A stretch of 64,000 nucleotides of DNA from Toxotes chatareus (GCA_016801885.1 CM028898.1:3701177-3765176); one strand, 5' to 3'; shown: positions 1 through 14,975, counted from the stretch's first letter. Notes: generated by a model from the sequence alone, not told the origin. Numbers and translations: made by a program.

Positions 1-3000
1 ACCTGTAGCCTCTGAGTCTACCTCCCCTAGGAAGTGAGTAATTGTTGTTGTGGTGCTTCTGTGTGGAGAGGGATGAGGTCAGAGCCTAGACGCCAAATAA
101 TAAATAACGTATTCCACATGAGCACTTTGAAATGTCGTGGCTGTGTTACTAACTGAGCGTCTTAACTGAACAGTTAAATGCCGTTTTCAGATTTATGATA
201 ATGGAAATCCAAAGGCTTTCTAAATGAATTATTTAACCTAAGAAGTTGGGGAATTTTCAACCCACAAGAGTACTTACTCCATTCATTTGAATTCAACTGA
301 ATTCAAAATCTGGAGCTGCATCATTTTCACTGGAAGTGGCAGTATATAAGTTCTATTTTTTTCTTTATAGGCATCACAAGAAAGGGGCACAGTGAAATTT
401 ATCAGCATGTGAAATATTGCAAAAAATTTTGTTCTAAAAACTTGGTGACGTAGTGAATTCACTTTCAGGACTAGTTGACTAAGATGTTACATAAGAGAAG
501 GCACTTCTTAAAGAAGACTTTTCTTCTAGATTTAGAATAATGGTGATCACAACATCGACCTGCGTATAGATCAATAATCCTACTTCGCGATTCTGTGATA
601 GTAGCCAATGATAAAAATATTCTTTTCTACACGCACATAATTTTCCAGTTAAATGACATCCACTGAATCAGACTGAGGGACAATACACCCAGGCTGTATG
701 TAATATATACAGGGTAGACTTGTGATTGCTTTGCTTTATGGAAACCTGGTGATGGTGATGATAGCCTGGATTTCACAGTGTGGGGGGCTCCGTGCTGTCA
801 AATCAGGTCAGCACTCCACACAACAGAATGAATAAGAACAAGGAAGACCACTTTGTATTATACTGTTCATTTAATATTTTCAGTTTTAATTTTCCAGTTT
901 ACATATTAATTTTCTATTTTAGGTTCTCAATTTTACTCTGCATAGTAAAGCTGCAATTTCATTGCCTGCTCTATCTGTTTAAACATCAAATTAAATTTTT
1001 CTCTTTTCTTTCATGTAATTATGAACTGATTATCTGTAGAAATCACAGTCACAGAAAACTGTTCCTGGCCATGCCTTTCAAAAGGAAATTTCCCCAGATT
1101 TGAAACCAATAAAAGCTTTTTAGATGTGGAGCACCAGGATGTTGCCTGTAGTGTCAGCTAATACTGCATGATAGTATTGATTCCACATGGCGCAAGGTCT
1201 CTGTGCTGCAGCTCCAGCACCAGCACGCCTCAAAGTTTCCGGGCTGTTATAAAAATGCTCCCTACATGATGCTAACAAGGTAGATATTTAAAATTCTGTG
1301 CTTTGGCTCAGGAACAATAGCACTGGCAATGACAGGGGAAACTTAAAGGTTGGACTGGAGTGCTTTTCATAAAAGCAGCAGCATCTTTATTGGAAGGATC
1401 TAAAGTCTAGATTAAGCGGTGCAAAGTGTAAATGTTTCCGTTTTACGCTCGGTACCATCAGTATCGGATGTTTCCAGGTGATGGATCACTTGATCCCTTT
1501 GTTTGCTGACTTAAGGTGACACAACAAGGGCAAGGCTATATTTGTATTCTGTCTGCGAGGTGTAAACATATCACTAAACGGGAGGATTACAGGGATAGTC
1601 AACTATTTTGGATAGTGGCATATTGTGATGGAGGTCAATAAGGGAGGAGTGAAAAAGGACAGAGAAAGAGCTTAGAAGCAAAAAAAAGTATAGAAAGTGA
1701 AGAAGCAAAGAAGTGGTGACTCATTCTTATTAAAGTCGTAAACTATATGAAAATTATTAGGAAGAGAGGATCTGATTTCTTTTTTTCAGCTTTCCCCTAC
1801 ATATTAATTGTAAAAAATCTAATAAATGAATGAAAAAGTATCAAATGCAGGAATAATGAAAATTGTTATTCCCGTTATGAAATTGAATGTTAAGGTTCGG
1901 GTACACCGCCTTAAATTTCTTACTTCATATGTGAATCAAGTTGTACCAATACTGTTATATTATTATGAGATTCTGTGGATTTTTTTCTAAGTTGAGGCCA
2001 GGGTCTAAAGAAAAATATCGGTTAATTCAAATTAAGAAAATTCAAAGAATCATTCTCACTTATTTGTGTCAATTAAGTTCAGGCTGATAAATCTGCCAGG
2101 ATGCTAAATTTTTTAAATGTATTTATTATTGTAAATGCTGTACATTTTTTAAAAAATTTGTTTATGTCAGAGAGTATAAGTTGAAACTTTCCCTGTTTTA
2201 GGGGGACTTGCTTTTTTAAAAAGTGAAAAATCAAAGTTCAGCTCTCCTCCCCACCCCTATCATTTTTGTACAGCCCCTTATTTGGATATTTAGTTGTACA
2301 GTTGTGGACATCTGTAACTGCAGTCACCAGTTGCATGATAACATTTTGATGCACACCTTTAGTTTCACTCCTTCAGCCAAGTGAAGTACATGAGTGTGTT
2401 TATGACATTAGTTAGTGTGTTAATACATTTGGTCAGACAAATATATCTGCTGTGTTTTCCTTCACATTTACACTCAGTTTACACGGAACAAACTCTGTGT
2501 GTAATGTGTAGTGACCTACACTACTCTTGTTCCACTTCTATCCTCTTTTTACTGTTCTTTTAAATTGGGCTGTAGTTTTCTATTCATTTGAGGTGGTGAA
2601 AAGTTGAAAACATAATCTAATTCGTTGTAAAACTCAAAAACCAGATGGTTTTCGCCTTTTGCAAAAGCACCAGTAAACACTTGAGAGCACAAAGCAAATT
2701 AGAATCAAGATCTGGGTTTTTAAGAGACATCTGTTGTTTACAACCTTATTTTGAACTGGTAATGACTGTCTTACTTTGTCCATGGGTGCAATCTTTGTTT
2801 CAGCTCCTTCTCTTTGTGTTCAGGTTTATATTTGAGCAGCCATTGAACTGAATACACTCAGCAACTGTTTTGGAACTATTTCATGAATAATCCACAACTA
2901 TAAACAACCGAAACAGAAGCCAGTTTTTTAATGCGTTGGCATTTCAGTACCTTTGAACTTCTATTTTCCTTTTCGCTTCTAAACACACAATATGCTTTGC

Positions 3001-3417
3001 CTGTTTTTCATTGTTTGAACAAGGCCCCTTAGTTCTGAGTAAGGGACAACCGAGTGGTGTGCTTCCAACTGTGTGGCAACAATTCTGGGTAGGCTCCTTC
3101 CTGTTTCCACATGTACAAAGCCAGACCCATAACAAAATGGTTTTCCCAATTTGGTGTGGAAGAACTAGACTGGCCTGCACAGAGCGACCTGATACCTATC
3201 TTCATCGTCGCTTGCACTGACGATAAGAAGCAGTGTGACTCATCTGGGAAACATGTACATAAAGGTACATAAGTTTCCTTAGCAACATCATGCAACTGTT
3301 TTCAAATTAGTAAAAAGAAGGAATTTGAACACAACAGTGCATGCTAGGCAACATATCCTCAAGATTTTCATGATCAAACCAAATAATTCATGCTTAATGA
3401 CCTCTCTGTAAAGTACT

Positions 3418-3448
<31 letters not shown>

Positions 3449-6400
3449 GGTTAGTGGTTCGTGGCGGAGTCAGCCATTCCTGTGTTGGATTCAAATTGCT
3501 TACCCAAGCAATTCACAGGGAACAGCTCATGCATGTAATCCAGTGTTAATGCAATGTCAGTGATATCAGCCTAATTGTTTATAACTTTAAATCTAATTTT
3601 TGTTAAACAAAACATTTTAATAAGAGAGTTAGGCTGAAGTCATGATTAAGTTCTGATACAGCTATGAACATGATACCAGATGATGACAATGTAATTACAC
3701 TGAATTAATGTTAAAAAAAAAAAAAAAGATGATTTGATTAAACTGTTTAGACTTAACACTTTAGAGGAGTCTGGTACAAAGAAAACATGGACTGAACTCG
3801 GAAAGTTATCAGGACTGGTTCATTTTGTAGCAAGTAAAGTTTGGGTTTTCTTTAAGTAATCAATCACTCATATTTCTAAGTGCTCAACTTAGTTATGCCC
3901 AAGAACATAAGCTGGCTTTTTTTCCCACAATGTACTTTGTTTAGCTGTCCACATACTTTTGGCCATGTATCGTAAGTAGTTGACAGAGAGAGAGAGAGAG
4001 CTGTCGAGTTAGATTACGCTTACAGGCTGTTGTGTGAGCACACATCCAGACTTCCTATTGATTGTATCAGCTTTTTGGCTGCTAGATGAGCCCGTGCAGT
4101 GTCCGGATCCCTCAGGAAACAGCCACTCACAAATAAACGCGACATCTTGGTTTTCAGGAACGGAAGATTTCTTTGTTCCCACGGATACCAGTTCAACCCT
4201 CTTCGAGTGCTCAGGACAGGAATTCAAACATGTGAGTGGAGCTTATTGGTATCCCTGTTCAACCTGTCCGTCAGTGAGTCTGACTGATTCTCTGTGTTTG
4301 AACAGGGAGATGGAGACAAGATTGACAAGTGAGCCAAATGAGAGACATAGACAGGAAACAGGCACACAAATGTGGTTCAAAGCAGGTACAGCAGCGGGTG
4401 AAAAGAATTCAGTGGGGTCTGGAAAAGGAAACAGGGAGCACTTTGTTTCAGGATGGTTTAAATAATGCATCCTCCTCATTTAGAGTCTTCCTGGTCTCAG
4501 ATACATGATCAAACATGCTCCTGCAGCCAGGAAAAAGCTGCTGAGGGATGAAGGTATCAGGCCCTAACCCTGCCTGGCCTTGGGGAGGCCATTACAGCAG
4601 AATGCACCAGATTCACAAGAATCTTCTTCCATGATAAATAATGCATCCATTTTGATATGATCTCAGTGGTCTTGTGCCAACCATGTGATATCTCACAGAC
4701 AAACGGCCAAGTCTCCTTCGGAATTACTCCTACCTGACAGCTCTGTAGTCTGATTTACTTTCAAGGACAACACAGACCTTTTTTTTTTTTTTTTTCACAG
4801 CAGACATTTTGACTTGTCACAGCAGGAGAAGGGTAACTGTAACTAATAACATTACTAATGGCTGCATTCAGGTGTAGGCTTAGGGTTCCAGAGTCCTGCG
4901 GTGAGGGACTGCTGCTACGACAAGTTAGTATGAAAAATGTCATTTATCTCTGATATCCATTGTGAATAAATGTCCACAAATCTGCTGTTTAGAAATAACA
5001 GGAAAAAGATGCTACAACTCCAGAATGTGGCTGAGAATAATAAGTATCTTTTCTCCAGCATCAAAGTAAATCAGTGACAGTTGTCTGTACATCCATGGTT
5101 GCAAACAGGAACTGCTAATAACTAACGTCACTTTTACTGGTACCAATTTGCCAAAAAGTAAATATATTGCATATGCTGTGGATACATTTTTCTTCAGTTA
5201 TGGGAATTTTTCAGTACACCAAAATTTTATGCTCACAGTTTTGATATAAATTAAATGTCAGAAGGTTAATACAGTGCAAGATCTTGAAGAACCTTCAGGT
5301 GAACAGCCTTCAGTTGGCATGTGAGTGGTATTATACATTAAGTAGAAGAATTAGAAGGGAAAAAAAAGTGCAATGTTGCCATGGAGTCACTGAGTTAGCT
5401 ATAAGATACACATGAGTCCTACTGTTTTTTTGTTTTTTTTCTTGTTTACATTTTTTGGAAACTCTACCATATCAGTCAAGCATAGCATTTTCCATTAGCA
5501 GTTCCTGTTTGCGCTGTAATCACAGAAGGCTTTACCGATCACAATTAACTTGACAAAGACATAAAAGAAAAAAAAAAAAAAAAAAAATGCTAATTATGAG
5601 GCGAGATCTGTGGAGAATTTTTTAAAGTACAACTTGTAGGTGGATTCATAGACAACCCTAACGGTTATCCAAGCACTTTAACTGTGTAAATATAACAATA
5701 CCTTATCCTCTAGAGCCATGATCTTTCTTCAGCCTTAACCAAATGGTTTTAGTCACCGGATGTTAACACGAAATGAATGAAGGAAATGTTCTTTTTGTTT
5801 GTGTGCCATTTGGTGAGATCAGTCTGCCAGGGTTCACTACTTTTGCTCAGTCAATCAGAGTCAGTTCTTTTAAAAGGTATAACGCTCGTTTCACAAGGTC
5901 AGCATCCATCCCAGGGCTCCAGCCTGAACATGGAAAACTGATGGCTCTGCAGTTCTATTTACCGCTGTTATGAGGCGCAATCATAATTCACATTGACTGA
6001 CATCACAGCAGCGAGTGTCTTCCCAGCTAAACTCACAAATTCTGTTTAGAGGTGACAGAAAGCAAAGAAACGGCAAAAACCCGTTAAAATGCAAAGTGTC
6101 TGTCACGGTTCTCTGAATTAGAACATTCTACAATAATTTCCACTGAGCTATATAATCCTCCTCCTCTCTGAAAACACACAAACATTTCCATTATTTGAGA
6201 GGGACAGGTACACAAAGGGAAACAGCAGAAGGAGAAGATAATAAAAAAAAAGCCAGCTGCAGGATTTAGAGGTGTTCAGTACAGTAGACATGGATTAAAA
6301 AGAGTGAGCACAGGATGATTTTTAATGTCTTGGTTCTGCGTGTGTAAGTGATTTAATGCCCTCCTGGTCTAGGTTGCCAAATTATGTGCAGATGCCAGAC

Positions 6401-6980
6401 ACTTTTGTCCGGGGTCAGAGGATAAGTATTTACAAGCATGTGTGCAGCCGAGGACCTGAGGACTATAAACACACACAGCTGTCCAGGGTCAGTCACATCG
6501 CTCAGCACACACACACACCCCAATACTTACGCAATCCAAATCCATATTCTCCTTAGCCTCATCAATGTCTCATAAGCTCATCTATGTATAACATGCCAGC
6601 TTTTCTATTCTTCACTGACAGTCTATTTTCTTGTCTTTTCACTGAATCTATTTTTGCGTCCTCCATTCCCTTTGCATCAGTCTTTGTCATGATACAAGAA
6701 CAGCAGAACAAATGAAAAAAAAAAAAAAAAAAAAGGGGGCTCACCCGTGCTCATCTTTCTGGTAAAAGGTAGACCATTTTCTCATCCTCTCTATCATTCC
6801 TCTCCTCACCCTTATCTCTGTTTCCTCCATTTTGCCTCAACAAGCTCTAAATCTTCAGAGAAGTAGCTGGTAACACCTCCTGAAGTGCTTAAGGGCATGT
6901 AGGCATTTTGCATGCAGTGAGAGAACCCAGGTTTAAGTGCTAAAGAAAAGGTTTTCTATCACTTTAGCCACAGTATCCCT
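1..6980. other. no gene recognised
   Basis: AT-rich sequence with scattered short ORFs lacking recognisable products. Poly-T at 3419-3448, poly-A at 3713-3727 and 5568-5587. An open stretch near 4158-4231 sits between a TTTTCAG acceptor and a GTGAGT donor, but all three frames are open there, so it is not called. Confidence 0.6.
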
Positions 6981-7005
6981 GAGCCTTCTCTTTTTTTTTT
7001 CTCAG

Positions 7006-7082
7006 GAAAGAGCTGGCAGAGGATTGATATGTTGTCCCTTCTGTGTTTGGGTGCCATTCTGTTTCCATGCTGTCACACTGCA
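7006..7082 (+). other. candidate first coding exon with signal peptide
   Basis: A strong acceptor (pyrimidine run then CTCAG) and a near-consensus donor (A|GTAAGT) bracket 77 bases. From the ATG at 7029 the frame reads MLSLLCLGAILFPCCHTA, a good secretory signal sequence with an alanine just before the phase-0 splice. The frame is also open back to the acceptor. No following exon could be proven, so the gene, if real, is unrecognised. Chance occurrence is possible. Confidence 0.3.
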
Positions 7083-7384
7083 GTAAGTTTTCCATCTAGG
7101 CTCAGTATCCTCTCTGTACAGTAAGGAGGACCCATGAAGCACTGTTATCTCTCTGATTTCTACCCTTACTAGGGTAATAAGTCAATAAGGGTCAATAAGT
7201 TGTATGTAATTTGATGACTTGCAGATGACAGTCAAAGTACCATATCAGCTGTGACAGGATCTGCATTAAATGTCCAATGACTACAATGAATGCAAATCAC
7301 ACGACAATGAAGACATTAGGCAACAATTTACCAGGACTTAAATCAAATGGAAGAGGAAATATGAAACAGCCTCTGCTGTGCTTT

Positions 7385-7562
7385 GTGCTGATTAGCAAAT
7401 GCTGACATGTTAACACTCTTGACTAAGATGGTGGACATGGTAAAAGTGCAAAACAACAGTGTGTCAGCATTGTCATTGTGAGCATGTGACCACGACATGA
7501 GGCATTAGCATTTAGATCAAAGAACCAGTGTGCCAGGGTATAGCATACTGCAAGACTCTTAC
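7385..7562. repeat. possible dispersed repeat (TTAGCATTTAG motif)
   Basis: The run CTGATTAGCAAATGCTGACATG ... GCATTAGCATTTAGATCAAAG ... TGCAAGACTCTTA resembles a fish repeat with TTAGCATTTAGCTCAAAG. A second piece with TTTAGCATTTAGCTCAAAG lies near 28400. Diverged; boundaries uncertain. Confidence 0.35.
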
Positions 7563-9045
7563 ACTGTGTCTCAGTTAGGACATTTCTGTTAGTACACTTC
7601 CATGTAGTACACTATGACACTATGTAGGCTACTTACTGGTGTAGTGTTTCAACAGCGTAGTGTTGCCTTAAATCTCAAACACAGCCATTGTGTGTAGACC
7701 CCAAATGACAATAGTGACATTTGACCACGACTGTCACTCAACAAAATGTCTGCTGACTGCTTTGCTTGCTTAAGTTACAAATGAACATTTTACAGTGGCC
7801 CCTGTTTCATGTGACATGGAAATTACACTACACAAGTAAAACAAATTGTTTTCCTGAATTTGGTCAGTGGTATCTTAGGTGACTACATTTGCAAATCCAG
7901 GACTCTTGGATTTCTGTTTTGTTTTGTTTTTTGACCGGACTCAGAAACAAGCATCAGAAATAATTTATCTAAAATTAATATTTATTTAGAAAGCTTAAGG
8001 AGGTTTGGGCTGCTTAACCAGATGTATCTTTTGCTAGAATTGTGTTTGCTGAACAGGTGCAGAGGTAGTATATGGCACATGTATTGTGTATTTTTTGTTC
8101 ACACGGTGCATATTACTAAATAAACTCTTGTATAATCACACTACGTCAAAATGATTAACACAAAAACCTGGATCCACATAGTATTCAAGCACAGGGGTTG
8201 ATTGCTATCTGTGTGTTTGGGAAAATTACTGAACTGCCATGTATAGTGTGCGCTGTGACCTATGGGAACTTTGAGGAGACATGGCACAAACATCATAGAC
8301 AGAGGATGGGGGGTAGGAGGGCTTAAACAGGGGCCCAACAACAATTATTTTTTGCCCCAGCCAATCCATCCATTCAGTGTACTCAGATGTTACTGTGAAA
8401 ATTGTAGAAGTTCTCAGAGAAAAAAAAAAATAGAAAACTGAAAATAAAAAGCTGTCTCTTGCTGTCACCCCCTGGAGTTTCCTATCATCACTTCCTGCCT
8501 GCTTACTTTGCTAAACTGTGCACAAACGTCATTCAAACTGTCTTTCATTCCTAATGCAGATGTCTGACTGGAATCTGGGAAAGAAAGGAAAAACATGATG
8601 CATGAGCTCCTTTAGAGTTAAGTGCTAAAATTTATGTTCTCTAATCTAATGAGGATAAATGGAGGGTGACCCAAGAAGAAAGAAAAAAAGCATATGCAAT
8701 ACATTTATGTGCATTAAATCATCAGACGAGCCCGCGTTTCATCAGCTTAAGACCTTTCGAAATGAAGGTTGCAACATTAACATGAACCCAGCGAAGGGGG
8801 CACTCGATCAATCCCAGTCGCTGTATAATCTTGTAGAACAGCAGTGCAGGATGAGTTAAGGTGCTTATTGATCATACTGGGGACTTTCTCAGACAATGTA
8901 GCCTATAGCTATTACCTATGACAAGAGGAGAAAAGAAATTCCTGTTTCCAATTTCCCAAAATGAGCCAAGTCAATGTAATCAGCTTTCAGATATATGGCT
9001 GGGAGATCAATAGTCCTTTCACCGTCATGAGTGAAAGAAAAGAGT

Positions 9046-9047
<2 letters not shown>

Positions 9048-9079
<32 letters not shown>
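9048..9079 (+). repeat. (GT)n microsatellite
   Basis: About 15 TG units without interruption. Confidence 0.95.
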
Positions 9080-9081
<2 letters not shown>

Positions 9082-12000
9082 CTGGGTGACCTTCACAGAG
9101 GTGACCTCTGATTCTGCCAAGAGACCCTCAGTCCAACTGCTGTTTCATTTGGCACCTGAGATGGAAGCTCTGTGTGGAAAAGGCTATAAGATGATAACCA
9201 AGCTAATGAGCCCTCTATCAATATTTCTGTAACATGCTCAGGCACAGCCTGTGACAGATGAGGATGGCTTTAAAGCGGGGCTGGCGTGTGCAGCTCTAGA
9301 CATGGGATTAAAGCAATTATAATTAAAGATGGAGCATGTCTGGTCTTTGAGGGAATGATTATTTCATAGTCAGCTCTAATAGCGGTCAAGGCTTCTCTCG
9401 TTTAATCTTTATAGACTTGATTTGTGCATAACTGCTTGTAGACACTATGAATACATACAAATCTGCATGATGTGATAGCCTAGATGATTTATGCCAACAA
9501 CCCACCATACGTACTACTTGATGTTCTTTCAACTTTGGCATTAGACTATGTTGTGATTTCAACAAGACTAAGAGTCTGCAGCCATGCTAGCAGATCTGTG
9601 AGGCTGCACTTCTAATTAGCACTAAACACAGACTGGAGCCCATAAGGAATTCAGAACTGAAGTAATTTTATATTTTCTTTCCTTGCAAACTGTTTTTTTT
9701 TTTTTTTTTTCTGAGAACGGTTTCAAAATGTAGTTAATTGCAGACTTTGAAATGAAGTATGTTTCAAAAATGTTAGGAGGATGGTGGAAATTTCGGTGTT
9801 CTGAAAGATAAGTTTGAAGAAAAAAAACAGAATTAAGATGAACAATTGTATTTAATAGAGAGTATTCTAAAAAGATGGCTGTAATATTAATTTAGACTTT
9901 GATTATAGGATTATAGTAAGAGTCATGGCATTTTAATGGACCATTCCAGTTTTGGCTGAAAGAAAATGGATCTAAATCAGAATCTTTGTTTACTGTAGAG
10001 TACTGAGTTTGTCCACCTGAGCCAGCTGCTGTTTGTTTGCTTGAGTTCCCCTTTGTTGTACAATATTGTTATTAAGGGCTGGCCTTGGTACTCTTCTTCT
10101 TTTCTCTTAGTCCACAGGCACCAGAGAGAATTTGTCCTGGTAGCACAATCAACATTAATTCCTATCCAAACACCGGAAGCCAATGCTTTAAAATTAATGA
10201 ATATATTGGTATGTACAACTGGATTTATAGTGGTAGTTTGTTTAGTTTCTTGTATGAATTATTCACCTTCTTTATTCAGGCACAGCTGACAGAGAGAAAT
10301 ATTACCTGAAAATCTTTCCGTTTATTCAAATTTCCACTTCCTTTGCTGACTAATTTCCTCTCCTTATCTGGGAGGACAGGGGAAAGCTTTTAGACATGTC
10401 ACTGCTACAATGAAAGTCCAAGATATATTACTGTGTTTTGAGAACATGCTACATACAGTGGGGGTTATTCAAAATCATATAGGCACAGATTATACAAATG
10501 TTCGAGATCTCTCTCTCTGTGTATAATAACCCAGCATAAGGTGTTTTCTTCCTTTTATCACGACACTGTTCTTGACTATTACTGTGTAGATAATTGATAC
10601 CAGTGTACAAAGTTGCCATGGATGGGAACCAGCATTGCAAAAGCAACTCAAACAGTGTCCTCATCCCTTCTTATCTCTGTCAATTTCTTTGGACAGTTTA
10701 ACAGAACATTTCAGGGCAATCTGAGAACTGGGCGTGTAGGAAATATTCATCGTGGAGTAAGTAAGCTTGTCAGAGGGGAGATTCCACATGCCCTTGCAGG
10801 TTGCGGTGAATATTAAACCACAGCCCTATAAAATTGGGATATACATCACATGTTTTCCACAGTAACTGCTAAAAATGCCTTGTTCCTTCCATTTCCTGCT
10901 TTCGCTGGCTGCTTCCTTGCGTGGCCTGTGCTGCAGTAAACATGTGATGCTATCAGTGTGCATTAGGAGTTGGGGCACTTCCACATAGCCTGCCAGGCAG
11001 CTATCACCCCTGACTGAGGAGTTTAGCCTGCAACTTTTTATTGAGGAAACATTTATGAGTCACTTTAGAATGTAGCACAAAACAGTATTAGGTAGCACTC
11101 ATGCACTGTCAAGGGGCCCTTTTACAAAAATCCACTTAGGGCAATGAAAGACGTGTGTGGAAACCAATAAAAAGGTTTAGGTTTTAAAAGATTTAAGTTT
11201 GAAATAATTTCAAAAGAGCAGACTGAAAATAAAATGTACGATTCCATTTTTGTGACCCATTGTGTTTTCCAATAGCTCACTTATTCCGAAAAAGATTTTC
11301 CAAAGGTGCTATGGTAACGTCTCTCTGAGCCAGCCTTTGTGTGCACCAGTTTCCAGTAGTCACTGAAAATGAACAGAGCCATGCGTGAAGTAGCCCATGA
11401 GGAAGGGATGGGAAGCTGTCGCTATCCAATGATTAACAAATAAATAATGCATAAAATGTCAGGGTGGAATAGATAAGGTTTTGCCTGGTTTTATACCTTT
11501 TTAATTGCCAGCCAAACATTTATCTGTCATAGAGATAATGCTTTTTTTTTTCTTTGCAGGAAAAGAGCAAATGTATATTATAGCACCATGCTCAAAGAAT
11601 CCAGTTTAATCTGTGCTGCTGTTTCTCCAGATCATTTAACTGCAGTGGCTATGATTCCACAGCAAAGTGATAGAAATCAGTCCACAGTTTTTGATGTTAC
11701 GGCTTACTTGTTTTACCTCTCATGTCCCTCGCTAGAGAGGATTTTCCAGCTGGAGGATTGCCAAGTTTGTGATAGCTATAAAATCATGCTGTGTTTCTCC
11801 AGGGCACATAAACTGTTTATATGTCATTATAATTAAACGCTTGTACTGTATATTGTTATTGGTAAATTAAAACAGCAATATGATATTTTCCTGCTGGTTG
11901 GTTTAAATCAAAGCACAGGAGGTCAGACTGTGATTGCTTAGCAGAGAGACTGGCCTGAGCAATGACCTTCAGACTGGCATATGAGCTGTATGTATGTTAA

Positions 12001-12575
12001 CGTCCTGCTCTGTCAGTCTGTGTACACCTCTGCAGTCATGTTGCATATTTAGTTTATAGGTGACTAACGTCATTTACCTATTGCATATAAGCCATTGAAG
12101 AAGTAATTACATTGCTCAACAGCACAAGCAATGTACCTACATTACATGCTTCATTACTTTTGTGATTCAGCCCAGCTCAGTCAAAGGTGAAGGTTTAAAC
12201 ACAATGTCTCCATCCATAAATGAGTCTCTCCCTTTGGCAATGGCTAGCCACGTCCAACAGCAACAGCCCCCACATTATGCTAATGTCTCCCAGACAGTTC
12301 ACTAAACGCACACTGACGAAGGCCTATCAACCCTCCATCAGCTTCCTATAAAAACAGCAAAAAAGCAAAACCCCAGGTTGTCAAAGTAATGGACCATTAC
12401 TGGGATTAGTAACTGTAATTTAATTACTGAACTCCATACTTTCAAACTGCAGGGTGGCTGATGGTTAAATCATAATATCTTGTTTTCTATTTCTAGATGT
12501 TGAATAAAAGTTATGAAATGTGGGCGTGGGTGATCTGATCTGAGCTGAGTAACAAAAGTAATGAAAATAAGTAAC

Positions 12576-12596
12576 GTTACTACTACTACTACTACT
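12576..12596 (+). repeat. (TAC)n microsatellite
   Basis: Seven TAC/ACT units, followed by a 10-base-arm palindrome (GGCTCCATGT with ACATGGAGCC) at about 12599-12632. Confidence 0.9.
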
Positions 12597-14910
12597 TTGG
12601 CTCCATGTGTGCAGGCACAAACATGGAGCCATATTCCCTGCCCTTGTGAATTATAGTAGGTGTCACTCAGCACATTGTATTCCATGGCAGAGCGTGGTAA
12701 TATATGACTCACAGCTACTCTCTCTCTCTGCAGGCAGCCTGGACACACACCACCCCAGTAATCAAGGGTAAAGCACTGCCAATATATTAGCTGAGTGCAA
12801 AGTTCTGAACGGGATTGTAAATATTGGATTTTTCCTTCTTTTTTCTTTCTTGCGGGATGAATTGGAATGAAAAGCGATATTACATAAAATTGTCTAGGTT
12901 CATTGGTGAGGTTATGGGAAAAATAGGTAAACACTCAGTTATAACTCTCAGTTATAATATCCTGCTGTGTCAGTCTGGATTTAGTTATGGTTCACATTCT
13001 AAAAGTATTTATTTAGTTATTAATTTAGCAGATGTTATCATGTGAAAACAAAAAAAAGAATGTGTCTCAGCTGGCTTTTTCAGCACATGACATTTATATG
13101 GCTGTGCAACCAAACTCTCTAAGTGGCAAGTGTGTGCTTGTCTATGTCTCCTGTCACCCAACCACGTCCTTCGCTTCTCATCCTGCTCTTCACCCTCCAT
13201 TCCCCTCCTCTGCACTATGATTCAGTCCTCTAGCTTTCTCTGCAAGGAACATTTGAGACAGACATCTAAAGCCCATTTAATGTATGAGAGTGTCATTCAC
13301 ACTGGCAAACACATACAGAAATACACACCCAATTTTTTTTGTATCGCACAAAGTGGGACACCTTGCGAGCCATGGAGAATAGCTGAGAATTGATCAGACT
13401 ATTCATTCAGGTTACAGATAAGAGCTATCATTCAGTACTTGAATGAATAGGAAAGGACACCTTAAGACAAGTCCTTGGGGTAATATAAAATAACAACGAA
13501 GAAGAATGATATTTCAGTCAAAGGGTTACTTTATAGCTTCTTGAGGCAATAGAAACGTCATGGGTAGTACTTAATTGAGAGATAAGGTGTAGCTGGAAAT
13601 CCAATTGCCACATTATTGTAAATTTTGATATTGCGTATGTAGAATGAAGTGCCCCATGAATACTGCATTTTATTATCTTTAGAAACCAGGAATATTCAGA
13701 TATGGTTATCAATGATATAACTACAGAAAAACATTCAACAAGACCGCAGATACAGTTTAATATATGACAAGTGCGGCACATTTTTGACCTTTGGCAAAAG
13801 TATGTGTGACAAAATAATCTAAGTACAAAGGTCAATCATGATTTGATAAAAAAAATATCTAATTTAGCTTTTTTCTGACCAGCACTGTGTTTACAATTTA
13901 AATCCAAATATTATTCAGATATAATTAGGACATTAAAAAATTACGCAGTATTCATTAATAATGGCTACATAGTTTGCCAATTGTAATAATATTAAACTAC
14001 TGTTAAGGCATGTCAGAAAATTCATTACTTTTTGCTAACTGTATAAATCCAGCCTATCCATAACTGTTAGATATGAATTTACCCATTACTTTTAATTTTC
14101 TATTGTGATCACTGAAGCTAACTTCTTCACTCTGAACACGTGTTACAGCTCACTGAATATAATGCCTTTTTACTCTCTGCAGACTAAAGCCAGGCAGTTT
14201 CACAAATCTGAAACTCAGGAGTCCCAGTCCAAAGCTTTTACTGTGGCAAACTATTATTCTATGATATAGTCAAACACTACAAGTTTGACTGATGCATTTT
14301 AACAACTCTGTCTTCCAGTTGTTAGTCATTTTTACTTAATATGTACCCAGCTACCTGGTAGCTTCCTCTCTTAAAATCGACAGGAGGGATTGGCATGTTG
14401 TTGGTCTTTTGTGAATGAAAACAATAACAAAAACAACATTTTTAAAAATATGTTAACAAAGTTTTTCAAATATTCAGAGTGGTGCATAACCAGACCACAG
14501 CCAAGACTGTGTTTTAAGTGTTTTGCCACTCACATTTCTAATGAGCTATAGCTGAGTAAATTTCCAATTGCAGTTTTGACATAAAAGCAATTAATTGTTC
14601 AGCCCTCAGTTCCATCTGCTGTTCTACTTACTGGTCTTCAAAGAAAACTGAAAAGCTAGTAAGTGTATCATGTGGTTATCACATCAGTATAGTGCCAGGT
14701 AGCGAGACACTGTCAGTATGAGTTTAATATTTCTGACTAATGAACTGGAGTAAAGTTTAATGAATATGTATTGTTTTTCTTCAGTCAGAGGAATTGTTTT
14801 TCTGTGCACATATAGGTGGAACTCTATGATTGGCTCATATGAAATAGGAGTTTGACTTATTCATGGTTTGTGCCCCTCATAGAAGTAGACAGTTCTCTGA
14901 CACAAAAAAG

Positions 14911-14975
14911 TTTATTGAAAAAATCAAGTTGCTGTCCTGAACCTTCTGAATTTCCCATGCAATCGAATATTTATT
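14911..14975 (-). promoter_or_regulatory. candidate uts2r polyadenylation signals
   Basis: Two AATAAA hexamers on the minus strand (TTTATT on plus, at 14970-14975 and 14911-14916) lie about 400-470 bases past the receptor stop codon, a reasonable 3' UTR length. AATAAA is common by chance in AT-rich DNA, so this is only a candidate. Confidence 0.3.

Larger units (their letters stand above)
7600..14900. other. no gene recognised
   Basis: Short ORFs on both strands only. Good acceptors occur at 10110 and 11559 followed by open stretches, but their phases do not join into one frame, and the first lies in a region where two overlapping frames are open. Considered intronic or intergenic. Confidence 0.55.

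Noticed and set aside
4034..4465. 143-codon plus-strand ORF
   Set aside because: Other frames are also open here, composition is unremarkable, and no similarity is recognised; probably chance.
10111..10208. Possible exon with a CTCTTAG acceptor and GTATGT donor
   Set aside because: Phases (2 to 1) fit neither the signal-peptide candidate nor the 32771 segment, and an overlapping frame is equally open.
11560..11836. Open stretch after a strong TTTGCAG acceptor
   Set aside because: No donor keeps a frame that joins other candidates, and the peptide is unremarkable.
12470..12934. 154-codon minus-strand ORF
   Set aside because: Contains a valine run from the TAC microsatellite and low-complexity parts; no splice context, domain or start context supports it.
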